The notes beneath the pieces are model-generated. The model was not told the origin of the DNA. It was given only the letters and a program-made list of their open reading frames with translations, and made no database searches. A stretch of 64,000 bases of DNA, from assembly GCF_910592395.1 (NCBI RefSeq), contig NC_088323.1, positions 15,983,501 to 16,047,500 on the forward strand, written 5' to 3'. Origin of the DNA: Lineus longissimus. Its lineage: Eukaryota > Nemertea > Pilidiophora > Heteronemertea > Lineidae. Position numbers and translations under genes: made by a program. This document shows, in pieces, positions 20,562 to 33,243 of the stretch (position 1 is the first letter of the stretch; each line of letters opens with the position of its first letter).

Positions 20562-20995
20562 TACAGTAGAGCCTCTCTATTAAGGACACTCTCAGGACTG
20601 ACAAATGCTATCCGTAATGGAGAGGTGTCCTGATTAGAAGTCAAATTGAATTCGTAATGGAGAGGTGTCCTGATTAGAAGTCAAATTGAATTCGTAATGG
20701 AGAGGTGTCCTGATTAGAAGTCAAATTGAATCCGTAATGGAGAGGTGTCCTGATAAGAAATCAAATTGAATTCGTAATGGAGAGGTGTCCTGATTAGAAG
20801 TCAAATTGAATTGAAACAGCCAAACGAGTGTCTCTAATATGGAGGTGTCCGCTAAGAGAGGTTCAACTTCTATTTGTTTTGGTCCCAAATTGATTGTTTC
20901 CATCCGAATTGACCTCTCTAATCAGGACACGTCTCTATTAAGAATGACTTATTTGACAGTCCCAGTGGTGTCCTTATTAAGGAGGTTCTACTGTA
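20562..20995. mobile_element. TA-flanked MITE, CAGTAGAAYCTCTC family, copy 3, with 41-bp internal array
   Basis: TA at 20562-20563 and 20994-20995 flank CAGTAGAGCCTCTC and its inverted right end. Between about 20635 and 20815 a ~41-bp unit (TTCGTAATGGAGAGGTGTCC followed by a tail ending GTCAAATTGAA) is repeated four to five times. Confidence 0.8.
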
Positions 20996-21690
20996 TAAGA
21001 ACACTTGTATCTTTACTTGATAATATTAGGGAAGAATTACTTCGAATTCTGCCCTGTGCAAACTTTCCTATTCAGTCCCTTTTTGATAGGAAATGATACA
21101 GGACTTGAGGTATTGGTTGTGTCATCGAACACCACAACATTGGAGCTAAAATTAGGCCAAAAGCCAAGGTGTTTACTGTTAGTCAAGGTTTTGGACAAAG
21201 TTTGAATTTCACCCAAGCAGTGTTTCTATCAGGCAATACCAACAGCGAGAGATCAATTTCTATTCTAAGGTACATTTACCACAAATACAGCGATGAAATG
21301 TACTGTTTCACTATTTTGCACAAACCAAGGGGGTAATGGTTGCCTAACCATTCACTAAAATGCGTCCTGGTAAGGTGGTAATTAGTACAACTGCTGTCGC
21401 TAATTTCGTAAGAAGTTGGTTGTATTTATCAGGAAGCTCATAAAAACCCTGAAGTGTTCCTATGAAGTGTAGTTCCGGCAGAAGATATTATCCTACTCTA
21501 ATTTGTGCTGTGGAGCCAACTGGTTATGAGTAAAACCAGAGTTTTTGGGGGTTACCCTGTATATTCTCTCAGGATATTGAGTTCACAGGACTGGTATTCC
21601 AATACTTCTGTAAATAGGCTGTGTTGTATAATCATTTATGAAGAAAACATTCTAATTCATTTTTTGCATTGATATTTTGCGTTAACACTC
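20996..21690. other. No recognisable gene
   Basis: Unique-looking sequence. It could belong to a downstream 3' UTR of PSMD11, but no splice or poly(A) evidence fixes that. Confidence 0.5.
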
Positions 21691-21691
21691 A

Positions 21692-22038
21692 CCTCTAATA
21701 TATGGGAAGACAGTCTCCTCCAGGATGAAAATCCTTCATAAAGACACCCTGCTCTGATATATGAGAGGACAGTCTCCTCCAGGATGAAAATCCTTCATAA
21801 AGACACCCTGCTCTGATATATGGAAGGACAGTCTCCTCCAGGATGAGAATCCTTCTTGAAGACACCCTGCTCTGATATATGGGAGGACAGTCTCCTCCAG
21901 GATGAGAATCCTTCTTGAAGACGCCCAGCTCTGATATATGGGAGGACAGTCTCCTCCAAGGCGAGAATCCTTCCTGAAGACACCCTGCTCTGATATATGG
22001 GAGGACAGTCACCTCCAGGATGAAAATCCTTCTTGAAG
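21692..22038. repeat. Minisatellite, ~59-bp unit, about six copies
   Basis: The unit begins CTCTGATATATGGGAGGACA, then GTCTCCTCCAGGATGAGAAT and CCTTCTTGAAGACACCCTG. Since 59 is not a multiple of three, the long minus-strand frames over it (up to 159 codons) cycle through three frames and are an artefact. Confidence 0.9.
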
Positions 22039-22656
22039 TGTCTTTCAGCGACGGCTCCAGGATTCTGAGAAATGGGGGGCCGGAGCTGCTGAGGGCAGAA
22101 AATAGGGGCCAGGGCCGGGTCGCCCCCTCAAATCCACCCCTGCCTGTTAACCCATAATAAATCCAGAAAAACACCCAACCTATCGTTCTTGTATCAAAGT
22201 TTATTCAATCATAATGATATGGTATTTTGTCTCTATGTACATCATCACAATTTTGATTCACAGTGTGAAATTGAAAAATAAGTCTACAATTATTCGTATT
22301 TGTCAAGAGAATATAGCATGTTACGTCACTCAATCTAGATTTAAAGAACAAGTTGTATAAGAAAATGGACCCTTTATAGAATACTAGTGGCGCCACCTCC
22401 GAAACAGAAGGAACTGTGTCACTCTACAGAGGCAGTATACAAACAAGTAGTTCACTCTGTGATTAGCAGGTGGCGCCCAAGATATTTTAAGAATATGTTC
22501 TCAAACATGTTGTCCTTTAAGTGTGGCCGAACTGATAAAAAGTCCATTATGTGACGTATTGTGGTATTGCAACGGCCACCCCGGAATTGTTGGCGTAGAA
22601 CTTGAAAATGGATGACAAAACAACTAAAATGTACAGTTATGCAAACATTAAATTAT
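22039..22656. other. No recognisable gene; possible minus-strand poly(A) signal
   Basis: TTTATT at about 22200 reads AATAAA on the minus strand, and CATAATAAATCC near 22145-22156 gives AATAAA on the plus strand. Neither can be tied to a gene. Confidence 0.4.
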
Positions 22657-23103
22657 GAGACCAGACCACAATTGATTTTTTAAGCCTTTTAGCAGTTAAA
22701 TTGTCAATGTTTGACCGCGACGCATCAAATACTGCGTTCGGTTGTGAATCTGAAATTTAGATTATGTTATTCCGGACAGTCGGGCAAGTAAATGGTGAAA
22801 AATAAACTGGTAGTTGACCACGGAAATTTTTTGATAATCGACAAATTAGACAGACTTTGATATTTCCACTCTTTTCAGCCAACTGGCAGAAAAAACTCAA
22901 AACACGCCCCCTATTACCCAATTAGCAAAATTCGAAATTAATTTTTTCATCAAATAATTTCTTTATATCTGTAGACTTGCCACAACAAATATTTTTTCAA
23001 TACCTCTCCAAATATGTACTTGAGAGTTAAAAACATGCACTCGTCTAATTGATAGGCCTCGACCCTCCAACCGGCTATGAATATTCATTAGTGGTCTTGT
23101 CTC
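22657..23103 (+). mobile_element. GAGACAAGACCAC-ended family, copy 4
   Basis: A full-length 447-bp copy. The left end has one mismatch (GAGACCAGACCAC); flanks TTAT and GTAT agree at three of four bases. Confidence 0.8.
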
Positions 23104-26100
23104 GTATTAATTTCGCAAGAAGTACATTTTATTCCAAGAAATCACTTGGAATGTGGAACTTTTAATCAGTCAGCCACAGGTAGGGGTGATTACATGATAT
23201 CCACGACAACTTAATAAATTATGTTAATATCATGACACATCGGCTCTGCATTAGAATCACCATTCTTATATATCTCAATATACAGTATTAAAACTGTCGC
23301 ATAGTCCTATGGGATATATCATTTACGTACCGTACCTACTGGGATCTAGCTCAAATATGTTTAAAGTGGGACAATTTTACAATGTTTTTTTCTCACTCGA
23401 ATCACCAGGAAAAACGCCCTCCTAAAAATACCAGGGGAGCCACCTATTTCGAACAGATGAACTAAATGAATGCACATTATGAATGGGTACTGTACATTCA
23501 CGGAATTCGTTCCGTGTTTATTACGCCCCTCAAATGATCTTTATGTAAAACGCATTGTTTACTCACTTCGGCCTTTAAGAAATGAAAACATATCATGAAG
23601 GACTGTCCCTTTGCCAAAAAGGGTCCCAATGTTATTGAAATGACGAGCTTCTAAGACACACTGTGCCATCAAAATAAAGTGGACAGCCCAATATCCTGAC
23701 CCAAATCAAAGACCGGTGCATTGGCCAACTGGAGCTACGAGCACCCTTTCAATTATACAACACCCCAGGGTCACTACCACTGGAGGGTTAATTATCGCCA
23801 CCTACCGGCAGTGGAAGTAATCACTGCTTCAAGTTTTGCCCACTCTCCCTGGGATCAAAGTAGTCCCGCCAAGGGTTAAAATTAAAGGATTAACATCCTA
23901 ATTAAGCAGGTATGAAGTTTAACCCTTGAAGCTCCAGTTTGCCGAGGACCGTTAAAAAATTCAGTTGAACATTTCGTATCTTAAGAGATTGCAGCATTCC
24001 AAAGGGAAGTATAAATCTTTAATAATCAACTGCATATATCACTCTAGCATTTATGAAACGATCATTTCTTGATCATGTGCAAATTTCCTTCCTGATGGTG
24101 AGATTAAATCTACGACCTTCCTCGCCGCAAATCACGCTTAATATCCGAACTGATCGTCAATGTGGCCATAAAGAAAATAGAGTGTGTGTGTTTAGTTTCA
24201 AGGACAAAATGTTCAGTTGCGTGGTAAAGTGCAGAAAGACCCTTCGCGAACAGGTCCGTGCAATCTAAATTTGAGATCGCAAGGCCCTCCCTAGCTGATA
24301 TTGGTTGGCTGACTCTCAATGACTATCTCTGTAGTGCTGAACATTTACGTGGCATAGAATTTTTGCCGAACGATGGACATTTTGACTAAACCGAGATTAA
24401 CAAAGCCGAGCTGGATGCAAAGTACATTGAAAAATAGGCGTCCAACGGAATTAATACATATCGAAGGTTGTTCCCCACAATCAATTAGGTAGTGTACGCC
24501 ATTTTGTCAAATTTCCGACGTCACTTCCTGACCGATTGCTTGCCGGGTACCAATCAAACGTCCCAAAAGTTAACATTTAAAACTCCTAACAATGATGATG
24601 CACCCGAATGATATCATAAAATGCCGCATTTTATTATCCACATCGAACGCATATAAATCACAAATACAACCTATTACGTCACAATGCCATATAAAAACAC
24701 CACTTTGCATTGCATCACGGGCTTATATAGGCCCGATGAAAAATAGAAGTTGCGTCAAATGTCAGATGCGGTAGTGCGTACGGTCACTGACTACGAATGC
24801 TCGGCGCACACGCTGCAACTTCTGTTGCAGTGATCTGCAATTTTCATTGCAGCAATCAGCAGCAAAAGTTGCCAGCGTTTGCGTCATGCTAACCTCACAT
24901 CTCGTCTCATTGGCTACAAACAGTCGAAAATATCTTCTTTGAAGTCGTCTGCCCTTGACAATAAATTGTTTTCTGCGTCCTATGGAACCTGACCAATACC
25001 TCCCCGGTAACCTTAGAAAGTAATGCCCGAAAGTGAAAGTGGCTTCCTCGACCGACCAGTATTCTCTGTGACTGGATTTACGCCGTTCCCGTACAGTGTA
25101 TTTATCCATGACTTCAATCTAAGATTTGGACCTTTTTTGCTGGTTACTATTCTGGGTAGCCGCGCTAAACCGAATATTTTGAGGACATCAAAGGATTGTT
25201 TTCCTTCGCATTAAAATCTAAAGCGTGACCATAGTGAGAGTCTGTCAAATGAGAGGTATAGAAGGATACTACAAAAAAACACGTCTTTCCAAAACTGACG
25301 TTGGTGGACTAGAGATAACGTATCTTGGGTTTTGATGAAAGTAACATGAGAATTATGAATAAACATGCACGCATCGAGAGGAGCTCTCGATCTCTTTCAT
25401 GAGAGGTCAAGGTCACGGGGTTGATCCACCGGCTTCTCCACTCATTCCGACAAGAAGATTCGTCGCAGTCGGTGGACCTGTTTCACTTGTAGGGAATAGC
25501 TCGTTCGGGCCAAACAGACACAAGAAGCTCACACAATCTCGGTCACCACAGTCTCTCAATCAATATACTAGAAAGGTTTAGCAAGCATACGTTTCAACTC
25601 ACTCTCAACGTTTTCACGGCAAATTTGGCTGCGTCCCGTGAGCCATGCAGGCTAGATCAGAGTGACATTTAGGCCTACGTTTATTTTCTGTTACCGGGCC
25701 AAGCCGATCGCTTCGAAAGCTGTCTCGTTGGAGTCGATGTTATCAATATTTGCCCTGATAACCAAATAATAAAAAAGCAGAACAATGGGAATTTAGACCT
25801 AGGTGCGAGCGGGCTTTGTTTGAAGACACTCGACTGTTGTCTTTAAAAACAAAACGCCGGTTCTCAGTTTTGTATTTACTAGTATTCAACACGCAGGTCC
25901 ATTCACACACATTAGCCAGGTTTCGCAATCCATACGGGACGAGCGCGACGAATCTCGAAGTATGAAGGTCTGTGGTTTAGTCCTTCACAAATTTATGCAA
26001 CACTCGCAAATCATTTTCTGTACTCAGTTGCTGGAGGAGTCAGGAGAAGTTTTAAAAACACTCGTCAAAGAAATACATTTACATACATCGAACTTCAACG

Positions 26101-28900
26101 TATACGTAGCCCTTCTTTAGGCTTGCGAAACCTGTCTATTAATGTCAGTCAGATCACACCACGCCACCAAGATTCCACTCAATTCTCACCCTATAAAATA
26201 ATCGTCACTGTATCAAGAAGATTTCTCACCACCCACGCTACGGCGGAGTAATTACATGTAAGCCTGTCCGCAAATTACTATCAGTGTTTTTCTCTAGATT
26301 GGGAACCGGTCCACTCACAAGCACAGAGGAAAGTTTGCGATTTCTGAATACCACGGGACCGAGAAAATCTCTCAGTGAATATTAAAATCACTTGATTTTT
26401 ATCATGCTGAACATAACTCTTCATGTTGACGAAAAAACGATAGTCTTGGTGTAATTTATCATCCAGATAGAGTCAGAAAAAAGGGTATAATGCATTATGA
26501 TGAAAAAGCGTTGCTTAAAGGATTCTTGATGAGAAATCAGGCTGCACTGCAGTGATTTCAGTTCGGTTTTCCAATATAGTCGGTTTCACTGAACAAAACA
26601 ATTGATTTTAATTTTGTTTAATTTTCAGGACAAATTGCACGATATATTAACAAGACCGAGTTAGCATTGATAAGGACAAACATCAGCCACGCACCTTCCT
26701 GGCTGGTCAACATAATAGCCCATGTCTCAGAATAATTTTATGTTTAAAAGAAGATGCACACGTCCACTCTCTTCCTCTCAACACAAGTAAACTGCCCTTC
26801 GAACTTTATGCAAACTACCCTTTTTGGGGAAAATGTATTTCTAAGGTATTTACGGCTTTTATTGTCAATAGAGTAGACGGCGAAAACAGCAGTATGCGAA
26901 CCCCCATGGCGCCACATTTCACCACAAGGCCGCTAGGAGTCACTCCGACATTTCACTCAACCGTCAAAACCACAAGATGCATTCATTCAAATAAATCAAA
27001 ACACAGTCACGTGAGAATTTATGTCTGACGTCTCATTTGGTCGCATTGGACACTCGCCTCGTACAACAAGCTTCCCACAGAACAGTCAGGCAGGGCTCCA
27101 GAAGAAGAGTTGTCGCGATTTTTAGCTATCGTCGCTAATTTCTGCCAGTCTGAGCCAGTCTCATTGCCTAGCAGAAAACAGCGATGATAGCCAGATTTTC
27201 CTGCGTAGCTAGATTTACGGGTTTAAAGAAGAGCAAGCTGTACCGACACATTTCACACCTTTAAAAGATGTGCGATATCTCGCTAGATCTTTACCGATTT
27301 CTACCTGGTTTAACACCATTTGATCGAGAAAACAGGAAATGCATCGACGAAATCAAGAAGGACGTGCACAGAAGTGCGCTTTCAGCGGAAAACTATCTTC
27401 AGAAACGACACGTACGGTCAGTATCCCAGACAAGACGGTAGTCGAATAGGCCGTTGTGAAAGCAAACTAGCCGTTTGGGGTTCCTTGTCTATTTGCCGAA
27501 CAGACACTCAGCATACATTCCGCCTTTATCATCACATTCATCTCATCTTTCAGTCCCATGTTTCGTACAGCTCTAAAAAAGTCTAATCTGTCTTGCCCAT
27601 CCATCTTTCATATCATGCGACGGAGAAAAACCTAGCAACGTATAGCAACGTACATACTCTAGTTTCGCTGATCTAAGACCTGTGGAATCGAAAAAGGCCA
27701 AGTCAGCACTGGAAGTCCTTACCACTGGGCAATTGGTGTCGTCAATGCATTGTTTATCCCAATCCAATGTTTAATGGCGTCAAACGATCATGTGCATGAT
27801 ATGTAGCTTGTATTAGAAATTCAAAACCGGTCTTATATTGGTGAAACTAGAGTATATGTGTAAAGACATTCTGCTCCAAGTCGATGCCTGTCACAATTGG
27901 ACGCAGCATGGCACAGACCGAAGATGTTAATCTTGAAAAATATACTCATTTCCTGCTCTTGCCATACATGCATGCTATCAATGTCATTTATACAACAAAT
28001 AACGAGATTTGGATGCATATACAACATTCAACGAGCTCTCAGACGCTATTATAATCAAATCAGTCACGCCACGGATATAAGCGATGTCATCAATCCATAC
28101 ACTCAAATCGCACATCAAGACAAGTATCTCCATTCAAAACAAACATGGCAGTTCATACGATCCGAGTTCAACCCACTCCATCATCGTTCACTCGATTCAA
28201 GTCTCGCTCATCATTTACTCGAGTTAAGACTTGACAATCTTGCACTGGAGTCAAGAGGATAGGGTGGGATGGTATAGGAATGCGGTTCTGGCCTTCGGAG
28301 TAAATATTAAGGATTTTTTATATTTTGCACCGAAGAACTCAAACCCGCCTTCTTTATTTTAAGAAAACCGGTGAAATCGGAGGAACAAAGAATATCACTC
28401 GAGTTAAAATTATTCGATCGGTGTTTGAGTGGATAGGCTAGTGTTGGATTGGTACTGGTTTCGTGCTGCGAGGCGCCACAAACTATTGCCCACTCACCAT
28501 CACACTACTGACCAGGCCACAACAGTAATTTGACACGTCCCAACCAACTAGCATTTTTAAGGTCATGATGTTCTCGGTGATTTTACACCGAACCGTATAT
28601 GATGAGTTCTGGGACCACCATGGATTGAGCTTCAAATCTGAGATGACTTTCCGAATAAAAAATGGCTTCCTAGTCTCCTAAAATTGACTTTTTACGTGCT
28701 CTTTTTTGCTATTTTGGCCGGGACCTGTCGACGGAAAGGAGTTGTTTCGACTTGAAGCAGGCAACCATTTCCCTATACTAGCCTAGAATTTTGTAAGCTT
28801 TGTGTGCCATTATCATAATGGTTCCCTAGGTCTCATCAATCAGCGCTCACACACACTTCACGATCTTCTCAATCACTGCCACACATAAACACGCTCCTCG
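23104..28900. other. Long gene-poor stretch
   Basis: No ORF with a recognisable domain on either strand. Frames of 115-121 codons (24762-25109 minus, 27897-28262 plus) look random in composition. Contains one member of the CCCGCTCGCACC family (25740-25827). Probably intergenic or a long intron. Confidence 0.5.
25740..25827 (+). repeat. Dispersed GTGCGAGCGGGCTTTG family, copy 1
   Basis: Starts TATCAATATTTGCCCTGATA and runs to GTGCGAGCGGGCTTTGTTTG via AACAATGGGAATTTAG. Other members: 49924-50007, 52461-52660, 56213-56415 and 60546-60670. Confidence 0.75.
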
Positions 28901-28925
28901 TACAATCAATCTTCAAGTGGTAACC

Positions 28926-28941
28926 CCCCCCCCCCCCCGCA
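28926..28941. repeat. Poly(C) tract
   Basis: About 16 consecutive C bases after GGTAA. Confidence 0.8.
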
Positions 28942-29071
28942 GTTTTGGAGGATGTTTTCAACAGTTTCTAACACCCCTCATTTGACAGTTTCATGATAAC
29001 ATTACTGATCTTTATGTCGTGATATATCAATCGGTGACTGCATTATGGCCGCCTGCTGGCTGGCCTTGTGA

Positions 29072-29225
29072 GTCACATGACGGTCATGTGACTATCACGA
29101 GTTTGATTGATAACAAAATGGCCGGCGCCTTATCTTGGAGAATCGACCAGGAGGAAAGGCTCAAATTAATCAGTCTGGATTCCAGACAACTTCTTCAAAC
29201 GATTGCTATCACCAAAGAAGATTGA
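29072..29225 (+). promoter_or_regulatory. Perfect E-box/M-box palindrome before a short ORF
   Basis: Arms GTCACATGAC and GTCATGTGAC surround a single G (29072-29092), giving two MITF/USF/TFEB-type CATGTG boxes. Twenty-five bases on, ACAAAATGGCCGGC opens a 35-codon frame (29118-29225). The frame has no recognised domain and no in-frame donor, so it may be a chance ORF or a small peptide. Confidence 0.35.
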
Positions 29226-31440
29226 ATAGGACTCATTTTCGAATAGTATAAGTCATCACAGGGAATATGTTAACCAACGACGCTATTGAGGCCGGCACAA
29301 AAGAGAGTTGTTGCAATGGTATTAGAGGGTTTGAAAAGGATGACTGGCGGAACTGCCTGGAGCAATTGGTCATGTTGGGAGGAATGAATTCATAACGGAA
29401 ACCTGTACAATACGGCAAACCTCGCCAGGGGTAAGGACTGGGGTGGATACAGCTGAGTTAAAGCAAATGTCTAAACAGTTGAAATACAGACCTTTCTTTT
29501 CAAGGAGCCGGGCAACTTCCAAATATGTCTGTCTGCAAAATTGCTATCTTAAATTGGTAAAATAGGTAGGACTTTCACAAGATTCACGCAAAATAGTGCA
29601 TATTCATGAAATACATACAAGCATAAAGGAATAACCACAAAGGTTTGACTCTGAGTTACGTAATTTTCATCATTTAAATGTTCTGCGAATATGGAAAGAT
29701 ATTGATTAGATCATGGATCGTCGTCATTTTAGTCTGAAAGGACATGAAAGATACCGAACGGCGTTTGTCTTGCTTCAATTCAAATTACGTTTGCTGTGTA
29801 GTGATACCTTTATGTTTATTCATTTATGATACAAGTTCTTTCCCGTTGATAAAATAGAAAGACATAGAAAGTAATAGAACTTGAAAGAGCAAATTACAAC
29901 AGATCGGGAAAGCACCTTTAACTAAATCGTACAGATTGAAGAAAAAATGAGGCCTTCCTCCAAATCAACGTTTCTCAAAGGGTATCAGGCAAAAGGCTTC
30001 GTTAGTACGCATCGTGTCGCGAAGACCCTGTGCGTGATACGCGGTGTGGAGTGGTGATTTGGAGCTAGGCCTTAACGGAAGATGAGGAACGTGACGAAAG
30101 GCAGAAAGCGCCGAGAAGATCCTCGTTACATATATCACCGCGGCGCGGCGCTGCAAGCATGGGGCCAATTTGAATATCTCATTGACTAATCAACTTGTGG
30201 TTGGTGCAAAGTAGTTCATGATAATTACATAACTGGTCGCAGATACACTTGCCGTCTAATAAGCCAACGACTTACTAAGTCACTTATAGTACATTTGATG
30301 ATTCCTGTATCCTGAATCCTGTGTCATTACATAAGCGCAGTTTGCATACGAGGTTTATTATCGAGGTTGGCTCGTCCACAGGACTGCGATATTTTGCCCA
30401 AACAACTCCTCTACACCGGCGCGTACCGCTGAACCTGATCACCATAATGGCGTAGCGATATATCAAATCGACCTTTTAAAGTGAAAATGGCCATGCTCTC
30501 GTATCAAAACATGAACCCCTCGAATAAAACCGTTCACACGACATTTTCCAGCCGATAAAACTCCACATGGCTACTGGATCGGTATTTTTAGCCTCGAGTG
30601 TTTTCGGCTTAGCTTATTACAAGACGCGTAGAATAAAAGTGAAACTGCGCCAACCGTATTTACGGCTTCAGAAAAGCTCCTTACGATGCGATGATATTTT
30701 TAATACCATAATATAATTTGCAACGCGATCAGAATTTCTGGTGTTATTCGCCGTTATCCGATTCGGCGGGATCACAACAACGGGAGCCACGCTGCCCTCA
30801 TCACGAGTCATGATCAAAGCATAACCTCTTCTGATTTACATTAATTTATCTAAGCCCAGGACCCACTTTTATCTGAGCAACGAGACTATAGACAGCTCTT
30901 ACAGAGACTTCACTCCCAAGGGCGAAATAGGATAAGTTGGGATAACATCGGGTGGGGTAGGATGGGGCATTGGAAACAACCAACCTACGAGTATTTTGAT
31001 TTTTCAGCCATACAGCATTTCAAGCGCCCCGCAAACCAGTGATTAAAATCACTGGGCGACCTACAACACAATATACAGGTATTGCTCGTCTGCGGTGACC
31101 AGAATCGTTGATCGCATGCGATCTGCAATCAATATCAAACACAGCGCTTACAGTTATACCCGCAGACAAGAAATAGTTTTGTCGCACATAGCAACGATCA
31201 TAATCATCGCAGGTTGCGACGATTGATATCACTTGTTTGCGCGGCGCTTTACATAAACATGTTGTTTTATTCAAAGCAAAGCATGGGAACAGCCAATGAA
31301 AGAGATAAAACCCATCGAAAGTAAATCCAAATCTTTTCCGCTCTACGTTCCCAAGTTTACTAATATGACCTTGGAAACAAGACGAAACACCAGTCAAGAG
31401 TTATATCGAGTGATATATGGACAGAGAACTAGTGCTTGAT
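29226..31440. other. No recognisable gene
   Basis: A 125-codon minus frame (31020-31397) shows no domain. Nothing else stood out. Confidence 0.5.
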
Positions 31441-31448
31441 AGCCTGTG

Positions 31449-31595
31449 ACTTCCGCTCGGGGTATGAAAACCGGAAGTAGATATTGCGCTGTTCGGTGAG
31501 TTGATCCTACGTAATGGACCTTATATCACGAACACTCGGGCATATCCGTCAGAATACATATATTTTACATCAAACCCATTATTCTTGATATAAAG
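31449..31595 (+). promoter_or_regulatory. Candidate promoter / non-coding first exon
   Basis: Two opposed ETS-type sites, ACTTCCG (31449-31455) and CCGGAAGT (31471-31478), are followed by two good plus-strand donors: GTGAGT after about 31494 and AAAG/GTAAGA after 31595. This is the layout of a TATA-less promoter with a short 5' UTR exon. The gene it might serve is not visible. Confidence 0.3.
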
Positions 31596-32131
31596 GTAAG
31601 AGCTGGCCAGGCCTAAATCATTTACTTTATGATAGGATGACGATTTCATATAATACTTGCGATTTTTCTCTATTTTCGTGCTGATTGGCAAGGAAACGAA
31701 TAATTGTCAATCTCAGACATATGGGCGTGTTATTCATGAATAAGAGGTTGAAAACTACATCTTAATGATATTGTTTGCCACCACGTTTTGCGAATTTCGC
31801 GAACAATATCGTCCCGCGAAACAAAACCGCAAACATTATCTAAAATTGAAAGACCGACAGTTTGACCGAATTGACGGCTGAGTGTCAGAGCTTACCTTCC
31901 CCGCAAATCAGGACAACGCGGAGTATTTTCGAGCAAACGTGTTTAGTCTGACTGTAGGATTTATTACCACTTTATTGCTCCAATGATAATGATTCTTGTT
32001 TCGTAAAGCAAAACGAGTCTGAGGACTATTTCTGGCCAAGAAGCAGTGGATTGATATGTCATGTCGGAGGTGGGGATTATGATGAAGTAGTGGAGGGGGC
32101 GTATGCGGGGGACGGTAACCGGGTCATTCCA

Positions 32132-33243
32132 AATGAAATGGCCAGGGCCATTGTGCTCACCTCATGTGGAGGAAAGATGGATAAAGAGCATGGTATTGTG
32201 TCATGTAGTGTTAGGTTTGATGTAGGTCCAGGCAATTACAATTTCCCCAAAATGGCCAATTTACAGTACATTCGACCTCTGTGACCTTGAAAAGTAGGTC
32301 AAATCAAAGAAGACCCGGGTGACACATTGAATGGTTGTTAGAATTAGATGTACCTATGATATAAAATTGGTGCCAATCGGGCAAGTCATTACTAGGAATA
32401 ATGGCATTTTGAAGAATTTAGGATTTGGCCCCCTCCCTGGAGGCCAAACGGCAAATCAGATCGCACCAAACTTCGGTACCTGAGATCACCTGACCAAGGG
32501 GTACATGTGTACTTAATTTGTGATCAATAGTCATTGCAGTTAAGAAACGTGCCATAGTTACGGCCTGACGGCGAATTTATGCCATTTGACCTCTGTGACC
32601 TTGACAAGAAGGTCAAATTAAAAACCTGTGTGACATATACTGTATGGTGGTTAGATGTACCCATGATATCAAATTGGTGGCAATCGGGCAAGAAGTTAAG
32701 GAATAATCACATTTTTGAGGTTTTTGGATTTTACCCCCTGGTGGTCAAGTGGTGAATCATATTGGACCAAACTTCGGTCCCTGAGATCACCTGACTAAGG
32801 GGTAAATGTGTACCAAATTTGGTATCAATAGTCATTGCAGTTTAGAAACGCGCCATCGTTACATTCTAATGGCCAATTTACACCATTTGACCTCTTTGAC
32901 CTTGAAAAGGAGGTCAAATCAAAAACCCGGAGGATATATGATGCACCTTTGCTAGAAGTACCTACCATATTTTTTAAAAATTTCCCGACTACTATTAAGG
33001 GAGATATTGCATATTTTCACTTTTAACGTTTGGCCCCCTGGTGGCCAAACCATGAAACGAATCGGACCCAAACTTGGTCTCCAAGGTGTCATTACATAAG
33101 GGTACATGTGTACCGAGTTTCAACTCAATAGCTCTAACAGTTACGAAACGTGCCCTGCTAACGGACGACGGACGACGACGACGACGACGGACGACGGACG
33201 CCACGGTATGGGATAAGCTCACCTCTGCTAAGAGGTGAGCTAA
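32132..33243 (-). mobile_element. Hairpin-ended repeat element, copy B (reverse)
   Basis: 1,112 bp, the same element as 18147-19273 in reverse, with a shorter (GAC)n tract. The end palindrome AATGGCCAGGGCCATT lies near 32137-32152; the hairpin AGCTCACCTC-TGCTAA-GAGGTGAGCT ends the right side, followed by AA. The shared stretch begins at AATGAAATGG and ends GAGCTAA, which fixes the boundaries. The three DR3-like sites appear reversed near 32274, 32588 and 32888; the last has a T in the spacer/half-site. Small frames over it are not genes. Confidence 0.85.

Noticed and set aside
21695-22174. 159-codon minus frame with repeating peptide
   Set aside because: It is the 59-bp minisatellite read through; the unit is not a multiple of three and all frames stay open by chance.
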